Source of the DNA: Streptomyces bicolor
GTDB lineage: Bacteria > Actinomycetota > Actinomycetes > Streptomycetales > Streptomycetaceae
Length of the DNA: 64,000 nucleotides
Assembly (NCBI RefSeq): GCF_000719285.1
Contig: NZ_JOFS01000001.1
Coordinates: forward strand, 439,418 to 503,417
Direction: 5' to 3'
The notes beneath the pieces were generated by a model. The model did no database searches, was not told where the DNA came from, and was given only the letters and a program-made list of their open reading frames with translations. The position numbers and the translations under genes are program-made. This document shows positions 1-7,666 of this stretch, piece after piece. How positions within the stretch are numbered: the first letter of the stretch is position 1; each line of letters starts with the position of its first letter.

Positions 1-93
1 CAGCCCCTCGGTGTCGTACGGGGTGAACGCGTCGGCCCAGGCCGAGTCCCAGCCGTAGGGAGCCAACGCGGAGAAAACAGAGGTGGAAGTCAA
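1..93 (-). CDS. rsgA: RsgA-like ribosome small-subunit GTPase, N-terminal end only
   Basis: Only the first 31 codons lie in the window; the gene continues past the left edge. The reading begins at a TTG with an AAGGG ribosome-binding site 7 nt upstream and gives SVFSALAPYGWDSAWADAF, the usual start of actinobacterial RsgA. RsgA is a circularly permuted GTPase that helps mature the 30S subunit in the cytoplasm. The identity rests on this short N-terminal match and on a second rsgA-like fragment further right that reads the next part of the same family (about residues 45-97). Whether the gene is complete cannot be seen here. Confidence 0.65.
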   Translation of the reverse strand, partial: MTSTSVFSALAPYGWDSAWADAFTPYDTEGL

Positions 94-125
94 CGGGTGA
101 CCCTTCACAAGGGTGGCCCCGGCAG

Positions 126-240
126 CCGCGTACACAGGACGCGGAGAGATCAGGTGAGGTCAGCCGGCGGCCACGGAGGTGGACTTGATGAACTGGATGC
201 GGGCAGCGCCCATCTCAACGACAGCCATCGGTCACACCTC
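126..240. repeat. Left copy of about 115-bp direct repeat
   Basis: This segment recurs at 5770-5887 with only a handful of substitutions and two single-base length differences. It contains a short reading frame with its ribosome-binding site. The copies bracket the small island carrying the ATPase, SWIM and DUF262 genes. This left copy sits just in front of the rsgA start. Confidence 0.8.
160..228 (-). CDS. 22-residue peptide, left copy
   Basis: A very short reading frame starts at ATG with a GGGAGG ribosome-binding site about 9 nt upstream. It encodes a 22-residue peptide with the core IQFIKSTSVA, ending in AAG. A second copy lies near 5.8 kb. The two copies keep the start codon, the ribosome-binding site and the core, but differ at the C-terminus because one base is inserted here relative to the other. 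It lies directly upstream of the rsgA-like start. I do not recognise the peptide; it may be a leader peptide or a small translated gene. The support is the strong initiation signal and the duplication. Confidence 0.4.
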   Translation of the reverse strand: MAVVEMGAARIQFIKSTSVAAG

Positions 241-364
241 CCGAACAGGTCAAGGCACCCCGGCAATGTGGGGCTACCGCTCGAACAGCCTCGACCCTAG
301 AGGTACATGGGCCCATGACGCCATCGAATTATGACGACCCATGTTCACGTCCTCGGGGCACGGG

Positions 365-1660
365 TCATGCCATGCCGTAGAGCGTCTGCAGGTCGACCAG
401 TTGGATATCCGCGTCGGCATGTGCGGCCGCGTATGCCTTGTCGTTGAAGCCCGCGCCGCTGAAACACATGAGTCGGGTACCGGTGGTGTCGTAGCGTCCC
501 GCCTGGGTGATGACGTCGCGGATGTGCTGGAGGCGCTCGATGTGGGCGATGCCCATGGTGTCGTTCCACTTGGCCTCGCCGATGGCCAGGAGCGGTGGCT
601 TGGAACCGTCGGCGATGCCGATGACCGCCACGTCCACTTCGTGTCCGATGCGGGCCTTCGGATCGTGCACCACTCCGTGCCCGACCCGGGCGGGCAGACC
701 TCCGATCAGTTCTGGGTCGGCGTGGTGCAGCGCCCAGTCGCGGCAGACCTGTTCGAAATGAGGGCCGAGGACGTTACTCGTGAAGCGGCGGCGGCTGGCC
801 TGCCAGACCCGAGCTGCGCTGCCGGGGCGTTCCAGCTGGTCCCAGACGGGTCGCATGATGGCGTGATAGAAGCCGATCAGCGGTTCGGCGATGCGGTAGG
901 TGGGGCGGTTGTCGCGGAAGGCGTCGGCGTCTCGGTGCAGCAGGCCGGCGTCTTCGAGGACGTTGATGGGGTGTGCGATGTCGGTGGCCTTGCGTTCCAG
1001 GTACCCGGCCATACCTCCGCGGGTGGCGTTGCCGTCGGCGACCGCGGTCAGTACGGACAGGTACAGGGCGGTGTCCCGCAGGTCGGGCTCTTCCGCGAGC
1101 AGATAGCGGGCCTCACGGAACAGAGGGGTCTCTGGGTTGAGGACGGTGCGGACGACCCAGTCGTCGAAGTCGTCGGCTCCGTTCGGAGTGTCGCCGCGGG
1201 CGAATTCCCGTCGGTACGCAGGTGTGCCGCCGACAATCGCGTTGACCTGCAGGGCCAGGCGCGGGTCTGTGATGTTCCAGAATTCGGCGGCCAGGCGGTG
1301 GTCGAGAGGGCGGACAACCAACTCCAGCCCTGCCCGGCCTCGCAAGGGGGCATTGCCGGACAGCAGCCTGCCCATGAACGACAGCGCCGAGCCGCACAGC
1401 AGTAGCCGGGTGCGGGAGCCGCTGCGCTGGTCGCGCAGGGTTCGCAGCGCCTCTTGGATGATCGAGGGGAGCTCCGGATTCGCCTTGGCAAGGTATGGGA
1501 ACTCGTCGATCACGACGGGCATGGGCCGCTCTGTGCCCAGCGCGAGGAGCGCGTCGACAGCCTCGGCCCAGTCGGCGAAGTGGTACGGACTGGCAGGTCG
1601 CACATGCGTGGTGAGCGCGGCGCTGATACGCCGCAGCGACTCGGCATCGGCGGCCTCGGT
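365..1660 (-). pseudogene. DUF234-type archaeal-like ATPase, 5'-truncated
   Basis: The protein matches the C-terminal two thirds of the ATPase_2/DUF234 family. The Walker B strand VVIDEFPYL is followed by LLLCGSALSFMG, a winged-helix-like middle, and a DUF234 nuclease-like tail with IGHEVDVAVIG and AIGEAKWN. The family's N-terminal P-loop (Walker A) is absent: the frame opens at about 1660 with FGATEAADAESLRRI, and a TAG stop precedes it in an AT-rich stretch. A GTG at 1603 could still start a 412-residue product, but it could not bind ATP in the usual way. It sits in the island with the SWIM and DUF262 genes. It is most likely a decayed gene; the family is often linked to mobile or conflict functions, but its role is not firmly known. 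Confidence 0.7.
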
Positions 1661-1670
1661 CGCGCCGAAC

Positions 1671-1842
1671 TATAAACTGTACCCCTATCTATCCCTCCGT
1701 CGACTTGACCGGAGCCGGAAACCACTCGACCTCCATCGGGCCCGCGGAACGACGAAGCGAACCCCGCTTCCCACTCGCTCGTCCCAGCCATCCGGGGCCA
1801 GCGAGTGCGACGAAGCGGAATGAGCCGAAGGGACGAGAAGCA
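1671..1842. other. Gap between ATPase and SWIM remnants with a hairpin
   Basis: No gene is visible. An inverted repeat, CACTCGCT at 1772-1779 and AGCGAGTG at 1800-1807, lies just downstream of the SWIM-family remnant and may act as its terminator. The AT-rich patch near 1670-1695 marks the broken end of the ATPase gene. Confidence 0.4.
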
Positions 1843-3446
1843 TCACAAGCCGTGCCGGTCGAGGAGCCGCATCAGGTTGCGCTTGCGCTTCTGGTCGGCA
1901 CGCAGAGCGTCGAGGTGTGCGGTGAACTCGTCTTCGGTGCCCAGGCGGCGGTGGCAATCGCGCATGCTCAGCAGCAGGCTGGTGAGTTGCTCGTAGACGG
2001 CGTTGCCCGTCTGGTTCATGAGTGGTTCGGCCAGCCGTAGGTAGACCCCGAGCGCGCCGGCAGGACGGACGGCGCGGGCCTGGTCGGCGAGGGCGAGCCA
2101 CTGCCGGTCGTGCGCACGCGTTTCGTCCGCGGCCCGCCAGGCAGCGTCGACGTCGCCGTCGTCGAGCAGGGCATCGACCAGGACCGGGCCGCCGTACCAG
2201 GACTGCTGCCGCTGCCCGGCTTCGGCGCGCAGCAGCACAAGCGCCTGTTCCCGCTCGGCCTGCCAGCAGCCGGCCGCCTGTGCCGCCGCACGTAGCTGCC
2301 GGTACGCGGCCAAAGAGCGGCGCCTGGCGAACTGGCCGTGACGCAGGGCAACGGCGTCACGGAGCCGGTTGGCGAGGGTATAGCGGTCGCAGAGGTAGTC
2401 GATCAGAGCGTTGTCGGGGGTGACGTCGTCGGGTGTTTCCTCGGTGCCGCGTTCCGCCCACCGCAGGGCCTCGTCCGGACGGCCGGCGGTGTCCAGTTCG
2501 CAGGCGATGCCCAGGTGGGTGCTGCCGTCCGGGGCGAGGTCGGCCGCGTGCCCGGCGACCCATCCGTCCACGTCTCCTCCCGCCTTGGCCAGCCGTTCCA
2601 TCAGGTGCTTCTCTGCCCGACCGGTACGGTGGCGGCGCCATGCAGCAGCTGCCAACTCCCTTACCTGGGCCATCCCTTGTGCGCCGAGGGCATCCTCGTA
2701 GTCAAGAGGATCGATGCCGGTGAGAACGTCCAGGTCACTGAGCAGATGGCCGACCAGCCACCGCGCGGTCTCATCCGAGTCGGGGCGTGCTGCGCGGCAT
2801 GCGTCGAGGTGGGCTTCGGCGAGCGCAGCCCCGATTCGGCCCAGGTGACTGTCGGAGTCGTCGATGGCATCTCGCGCCTCGCTCAGCAGTCGCATCGCCT
2901 CCCGGGACAGTGAGATCGCGTGCACGGCCCGCCCGGCGGCGGTCAGCGCGGCGATCGCGGACGCCGCCTGAGAGGCCTGTTCGCCGTATGCGTGGGCATC
3001 GGCGTACTCGACGTAGCCGTACCGCGAGAAGGGGGAGGTGTCCAGGAGTTCCCGGACCCGGGCGCAAACCTCGACCAGATCCCCACGGGTGCTCGCCGCC
3101 TGCAACCCCAGGCGACGCGCCAACTTCCGGTCCTCACCGACCTGTTCCCGCACCAGGGCGAGCAACTCGTCCCTGGAGAGCGCAGCCAGCCACGCATCCA
3201 ACTCCTGAGCACGAGTCCTGGCCTGGCGCCGCTGCCGCGGCACCGCCTCCGGCTCGGCGAGCACGGTCAGACCCAGGGCGACCAGCAGGGTCAGCTCCGC
3301 CTGGTAGGTGTCCGTCCCCTGGACGGTGGCCGTGATCCAGCCGTCGCCGACCTCCACGGCGGACACCGCGGCCAGATACCCTCGACCCCGCTCGGCCCGG
3401 CCAGTCCTCGCAGGTCGTCCTCGTCGAAGTCGAAGCCCTGTGCCAC
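1843..3446 (-). pseudogene. SWIM zinc-finger family protein, frameshifted and lacking the zinc finger
   Basis: The body matches Streptomyces SWIM-family proteins: YLAAVSAVEVGDGWITATV, then helical repeat-like sequence with YGYVEYADAHAYGEQA and a C-terminal tetratricopeptide-like half. Two defects are visible. The expected N-terminus (GFDFDEDDLRGLAGP, from a GTG at 3446) is in a different frame from the rest, the break falling near 3390-3400. The segment between QAELTL and LVALGLTVLAEPEAVP, where the CxC...CxH zinc ligands should be, is missing. The product would have no SWIM finger. The C-terminal 500 codons remain open, so the decay is recent or a shortened product is still made. It lies 190 bp from the DUF262 gene in the same orientation. 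Confidence 0.7.
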
Positions 3447-3636
3447 AGAAACATTCAACCGCAGGAGTGGAGCGGCAGCTCACGCCAAGCAGCAGCTCAC
3501 GACCGCGACAAGGTCCGGCCTCGCCATTCTCACGACCAGTCCTGCAACTCGTCTCGGTGCAACTGGCAGCGGCATCTCGAATCCATCGTTGATCACAGTG
3601 CATACGAGGATCTCGTTGATCACCGATTGTCGTTGC

Positions 3637-5475
3637 TCACAGATCGTCGGTGTCGTCCACTGCGTCGAGGCTGATCGCCAGGCCCTCGGCGCTCGACTCG
3701 TCCTCCAGGATCGGCTTGCCCATCACGTCCGAGATGCTGCGGAGCAGCGCCGCTTTACGGGCGGTGAAGAATCCGTCGAAGTCATCGATGGCCATGAGTT
3801 CCGGTGGGGCCAGGTGGGAGCGAATACGTTCGGCGACGCTTTCGTGAGGGGTCTGCGCGGTCTTGACCAGACGGCCCAGGTAGTCGGAGGGAGCCGCCCC
3901 TCCGATGATTCGGTTGGTGCGGGCAGTCAGCGGGGTCTTGTTGATGATCGAGTTGTAGTCGGCGGGGGCGTATCCAGCTTTTTCGCACCACGTCTTGGGG
4001 AAGATGTGGTGGATGTCAATGGACTCATCGAAATACCCGGTGACTTCGGCCTTCTCTCCGGTGCGCCAGTCCAGGGCCCCCGCCTTGAGCAGGAGTGCGT
4101 AAATCCCCTTGTAGGCAGCGCTGTTGCGCGTACGGAGAGTCAGCAGGCGTCCAGGGGCGAACTGCGCAGCGGTGACGGTCCGGGGCTCTGCCGCATCCTC
4201 GCGGATCCAGTCGGCGACATCCGGCAAATCCTGGCTGAAGCGTGTCTCGGTCGAGCCCCCGTACAGCTCCCCGAACACACCGCACCAGTACCAGCGGGCG
4301 AGCTTGTGCTGGGCCCCGGCGCTCTGCGCGGCATCCCCGGCCAGGGCCAGGATCGCGGCAAGCGGTATCAGCTGTGTCCCGTAAGGCAGGAACTTCGTAT
4401 CGAAGAGAAACTGCTGGTGCAGGAACTTGGCTGCTGCCTTGAACCCGTCGATGACGGACGGCGAGAAGCGTACGTAGTCCTCCAAGGCGAGGGCGAGCAT
4501 GTCCTTCCGCTTGCACCCGATGCGCGGCAGTCGCTCCTCTTCCGTCCCGCGTTCGGCCTCGCGCCTGCGCCGTTCGGCCGTAGCCAGCAGGGTGACTGCC
4601 TGGAGGAAGTCCGTGTTGGACACCTCCCGAAGGATGCGGTACTCGGGCGCGTTCCACGCAGCCCGGCACTCCCGCTCCCAGTGGTTGCGTAGATCGAACT
4701 CGTCCGCCGCGTAGGTGGCGGTCAACAGCTCGAAGACGGTCAGGGTGACACCGCCGGTGTTGACCTTCTCGAACACCTGGCACACGGCTTGGCGTGGCGT
4801 TGCCTGCCCGAGTTCGATGACTGGCACGTGGTAGCGGTCGAAGGAGCGGACGAACGCCTCATTGAAATCGCGCCACAGTCTGCGCTTCTCCTTGTCACCG
4901 TCCCAGTAGTCGGTGAACTCGTAACCCCAGTCACCGCCGTCGAAGACGGCGTGAAGCGGGAAGAGATGTGCCTCGTACTCGCGCTCGGCAGTCGAGTAGT
5001 CCTCAACGACCTGCCCCCGGAAGTTCAGGACCTTGCGCGTTTCCGGCAGAAACCGGATGGCCTCCTCGCGGTCGCTGTTCTCGTCGAGAGCCTGAACCAT
5101 GTCGACGTAGAACCAGCCCGACACCTGATGCTTGCGTAAGTCCTGGGTGACGACCGGACCGTTCAGCTTCAGGGACTGGAACAGCGACGTCAGCCGCTGC
5201 TGCCCGTCGAGTACGAGCGTGTCGGGCACGGGCTCACCGGCCGGGGTGGCCCCTTCGATGGGCCGGTACTTGAACCGGACGTCGCCACCCGCCTTGAGCA
5301 ACATGACGGTGCCTACGGGATAGCTCAGCGAGATCGACGCAAGGAGGCCGGCGATGTTCGGGTAGGGCCACACCCAGCCCCGCTGAAACTCGGGCAGTTG
5401 GGCCTTGCCGACCTCGACCTGCCGCAGCAGATCTCGCAGCGGCCGCTTGTCGATGCTGAACGCTTCGTCGGGCAC
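3637..5475 (-). CDS. DUF262 and DUF1524 (HNH) protein, GmrSD-like nuclease
   Basis: This 612-residue protein has the two-part layout of GmrSD/type IV restriction proteins. The N-terminal DUF262 domain has LPEFQRGWVW and the DGQQR motif (residues 90-94) used for nucleotide binding. The C-terminal DUF1524 HNH domain has DIHHIFPKTWCEK near residue 485, followed by NSIINKTPLTARTN. Known relatives cut modified or phosphorothioated phage DNA using NTP hydrolysis; the substrate of this one cannot be told. The GTG start has an AAGGAG site just upstream. It is the only intact large gene of the island and is therefore its likely functional cargo. Confidence 0.85.
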   Translation of the reverse strand: MPDEAFSIDKRPLRDLLRQVEVGKAQLPEFQRGWVWPYPNIAGLLASISLSYPVGTVMLLKAGGDVRFKYRPIEGATPAGEPVPDTLVLDGQQRLTSLFQSLKLNGPVVTQDLRKHQVSGWFYVDMVQALDENSDREEAIRFLPETRKVLNFRGQVVEDYSTAEREYEAHLFPLHAVFDGGDWGYEFTDYWDGDKEKRRLWRDFNEAFVRSFDRYHVPVIELGQATPRQAVCQVFEKVNTGGVTLTVFELLTATYAADEFDLRNHWERECRAAWNAPEYRILREVSNTDFLQAVTLLATAERRRREAERGTEEERLPRIGCKRKDMLALALEDYVRFSPSVIDGFKAAAKFLHQQFLFDTKFLPYGTQLIPLAAILALAGDAAQSAGAQHKLARWYWCGVFGELYGGSTETRFSQDLPDVADWIREDAAEPRTVTAAQFAPGRLLTLRTRNSAAYKGIYALLLKAGALDWRTGEKAEVTGYFDESIDIHHIFPKTWCEKAGYAPADYNSIINKTPLTARTNRIIGGAAPSDYLGRLVKTAQTPHESVAERIRSHLAPPELMAIDDFDGFFTARKAALLRSISDVMGKPILEDESSAEGLAISLDAVDDTDDL

Positions 5476-5596
5476 ATCGGCTCCTTGAGGCTGCCGGACA
5501 CCAAAGGTGGGCGCCTGAGGTCGACTTGTCTCGTGTCACAAAGAAACTACTGGTTGTCATGACACATCAGGTGCCAGAACGGCAAAACGGATCTTC

Positions 5597-5798
5597 ATCA
5601 GGAGGAGGTGGAGCGCACGAAGGCGGTTCGGCGTGGCAGATACGTCCGTACGTAGCGGGGATTGCTCCCCGCGGGTTCGACGGCGACCCGGTCACCGGTG
5701 CACACGACCCGCATCGGATCGTGCGGGGTGACGAAGGCCGTGTCGGCCCGTACGACCCCGTCGGCGGTGCGCAGCCGCGTACACAGGACGCGGAGAGA
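5597..5798 (-). pseudogene. Internal fragment of rsgA
   Basis: Read leftwards, the sequence gives RLRTADGVVRADTAFV, then TPHDPMRVVCTGDRVAVEP and YVRTYLPRRTAFVRSTSS, then a stop. This is the part of RsgA that follows the N-terminus seen at the left edge (about residues 45-97, the OB-fold). It has no start of its own: it is in frame with, and separated by a TGA from, the neighbouring 25-residue peptide. It breaks off at the TSS codons where RsgA normally continues with KRSEGQ. It is a broken second copy marking the right edge of the island. Confidence 0.7.
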
Positions 5799-5887
5799 TC
5801 AGGTGAGGTCAGCCGGGGCCACGGAGGTGGACTTGATGAACTGGAGGCGGGCAGCGCCCATCGCAAGGACAGCCATCGGTCGACACC
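5770..5887. repeat. Right copy of about 115-bp direct repeat
   Basis: This is nearly identical to 126-240, including the short peptide frame and its ribosome-binding site. Here the repeat runs straight into the interior of an rsgA fragment instead of the rsgA start, so the junction lies at about 5775. Confidence 0.8.
5799..5876 (-). CDS. 25-residue peptide, right copy
   Basis: The second copy of the short reading frame has GAGGAGG upstream of ATG and a core of LQFIKSTSVA, ending APADLT. The C-terminus differs from the left copy because a single base is absent. Initiation signals are preserved. The function is unknown. Confidence 0.35.
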   Translation of the reverse strand: MAVLAMGAARLQFIKSTSVAPADLT

Positions 5888-5972
5888 TCCTCATATACGT
5901 CCGCTCGACGGCGGCGGCCACCGGCCACCGCCCTGAACCGCCGTCACTCCAGCCCGGCCCCACGAAGGCCCG

Positions 5973-7466
5973 TCAACTGGTTTTCGCGCAGTCGTGCCCG
6001 TTCAACGTGAAGTCGTACCCCGCCGAGTTCTCACCCTCCCAGGAGGCGATGAACCCGAAGGAGAGGGTGCCGTTCGCGTGGACCGTCCGGTTGTAGTCGG
6101 CGGCCTTGGCCGTGACCCGGGAGCCGTTCTGGGCGAAGCTCGCGTCCCACATCTGGCCGACCTTCTGGCCGTCGCGGAAGGACCAGGCGACGCGCCAGTC
6201 GTCGAGGGCCCGTTCGGTGGTGACGGTGACGGTGGCCTGGAAGCCGTCGGGCCATTCGTTGACGAGGTCGTACTGGACGCCGCAGGTGGGCGGTTCGCTC
6301 GTGGACGGCTCCGGGTCGTCCTCGTCGGCCGTGGACGACGTGGTGCCCTGCGGCTCCGGGTCCGGGTCGGGCTTCTCCGCCTCGGGCGAGTCGTCGCGTG
6401 TGGTGGTCTGCGACGGTTGCGGCGAGTCCGACGCGGACTGCGTGGCGGACGTCACCGGCATCGTGAAGCCGGGGCCGGCGACCGGCTGACGGTCGGACGG
6501 GTCGCCGCCCGCCGTGGCGCCGTCGCCGGTGGAACCGGCCGGCATCACCGACACCGCGAGAGCGAGCGCGGAGACGAGGACGGCGGCGACGAGGAGGCCG
6601 TTGCGTACGACGCGCGCCTTGTGCGCGCCGGGGTTCGGCGGTCCGGCGTCCGCGTCCGCCGGGTCACGGGGACCGGCGAGGCGCACCTCGGCGGCCCGGC
6701 GGCGGCGCTCCAGATAGGCGAGGCCGCCCCAGCCGATCACACCGCCGGCGAGCGCCCCGGGCAGCCCGCCGCCCTGCAGCCGCAGACAGGCGGCGGCCTC
6801 GGCGCACTGCACGCAGGTGGCGAGGTGGCGGGAGAGGTCGTCCGGGGTGTCGGGGGCCGTCGAGCGGGTGACGGCGTCGAGAAGGCGGGCGTAGCTGCGG
6901 CACCGCGCGTCCATCGGCGTGTCGAGGTGGCTGCGCCGGCAGCGGTCCCGGAACAGGCTCCGGACCTGGTTGAGTTCCTCGGAGACGGTGTCCGGGTCGA
7001 GGCCGAGCCGGCGGGCCACGACGGGCAGCGGCAGCGCCTCCACCTCGGCCAGCCACAGCAGCGCGGCGTCCGGCTCCTGCATGTCGCGCAGTCCGCGCAG
7101 GGCGATCGGGCGCTGCAGGGGGGGTCCGGTATAGCGGGCGGCCTTGTCGGAGTTGAGCCACAGGCGCAGGTCGGGGTCGAGCTTGTGGCCCTGGCCGGAC
7201 TCCTCCCAGGCGGCCGCCGTGGTGCGTACGGCGGTCAGGAGGAGGGGTATCCGGGGCAGGCGGGCAGGGCGGCGGCCCGCGCTCCGGAAGGTCCCGGCCT
7301 CGGCCTCACGGGCCTCGCGTATGCCGGTCGAAAACGCCTCCGTGGCCAACTGGCCGGCCGCGGTGGAGCCGGCCGTGCACAGATCGGCGTACGACAGCAC
7401 GGCGTCCCAGCACTCGGAGAACAGCGCGGCCTCGGTGGCGTCCTGGGGGGTCGGCAGGTCGGGCAT
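5973..7466 (-). CDS. Membrane protein: sigma-4-like HTH, zf-HC2, transmembrane helix, CBM2
   Basis: A 497-residue protein. Residues about 130-180 resemble an ECF sigma region 4 (ALPLPVVARRLGLDPDTVSEE). A zf-HC2-like H214-x3-C218-x2-C221 motif follows, then one transmembrane helix at about 287-308. A Pro/Thr/Asp-rich linker (about 310-393) leads to a C-terminal carbohydrate-binding module of family 2, residues 395-493, bounded by C395 and C493 and with W405, W440 and W476. The start is the ATG with GGAG 5 nt upstream. The layout places a DNA-binding/anti-sigma-like part in the cytoplasm and a cellulose or chitin binding part outside. It may be a membrane-bound regulator sensing polysaccharide; that role is inference. 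No separate sigma gene is adjacent. Confidence 0.75.
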   Translation of the reverse strand: MPDLPTPQDATEAALFSECWDAVLSYADLCTAGSTAAGQLATEAFSTGIREAREAEAGTFRSAGRRPARLPRIPLLLTAVRTTAAAWEESGQGHKLDPDLRLWLNSDKAARYTGPPLQRPIALRGLRDMQEPDAALLWLAEVEALPLPVVARRLGLDPDTVSEELNQVRSLFRDRCRRSHLDTPMDARCRSYARLLDAVTRSTAPDTPDDLSRHLATCVQCAEAAACLRLQGGGLPGALAGGVIGWGGLAYLERRRRAAEVRLAGPRDPADADAGPPNPGAHKARVVRNGLLVAAVLVSALALAVSVMPAGSTGDGATAGGDPSDRQPVAGPGFTMPVTSATQSASDSPQPSQTTTRDDSPEAEKPDPDPEPQGTTSSTADEDDPEPSTSEPPTCGVQYDLVNEWPDGFQATVTVTTERALDDWRVAWSFRDGQKVGQMWDASFAQNGSRVTAKAADYNRTVHANGTLSFGFIASWEGENSAGYDFTLNGHDCAKTS

Positions 7467-7666
7467 GAGTCTCCTGCATCCACAAGCGAGGTCAACTCGC
7501 CATATTGGCAATGGAGTTGGGGGGAACCTCGCGGCAGGGCATGAGCCTTTCACGTTTTCAACACAACTGACAAGCGCTGTATTCAGATGTCATGACAGAC
7601 CGTCGCGCCCACAACTCCAGCCACTTGTACGGATGCGAGCCTCATCTGTCTCACCCGTACGGTCAC
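7467..7666. other. Intergenic region upstream of the CBM2 membrane protein
   Basis: No gene is seen. It should hold the leftward promoter of the CBM2 protein and the 3' flank of the radical SAM gene. A TGTCATGACA palindrome is present at 7588-7597; its meaning is unknown. Confidence 0.3.

Noticed and set aside
3447..3603. N-terminal extension of the SWIM-family frame
   Set aside because: The added residues are Cys/Arg-rich with no family match, and the expected family N-terminus is seen in another frame starting at 3446.
5555..7597. TGTCATGACA palindrome present at 5555-5564 and 7588-7597
   Set aside because: A 10-bp palindrome occurring twice near two unrelated genes is weak evidence. No further half-sites or regulator are visible.
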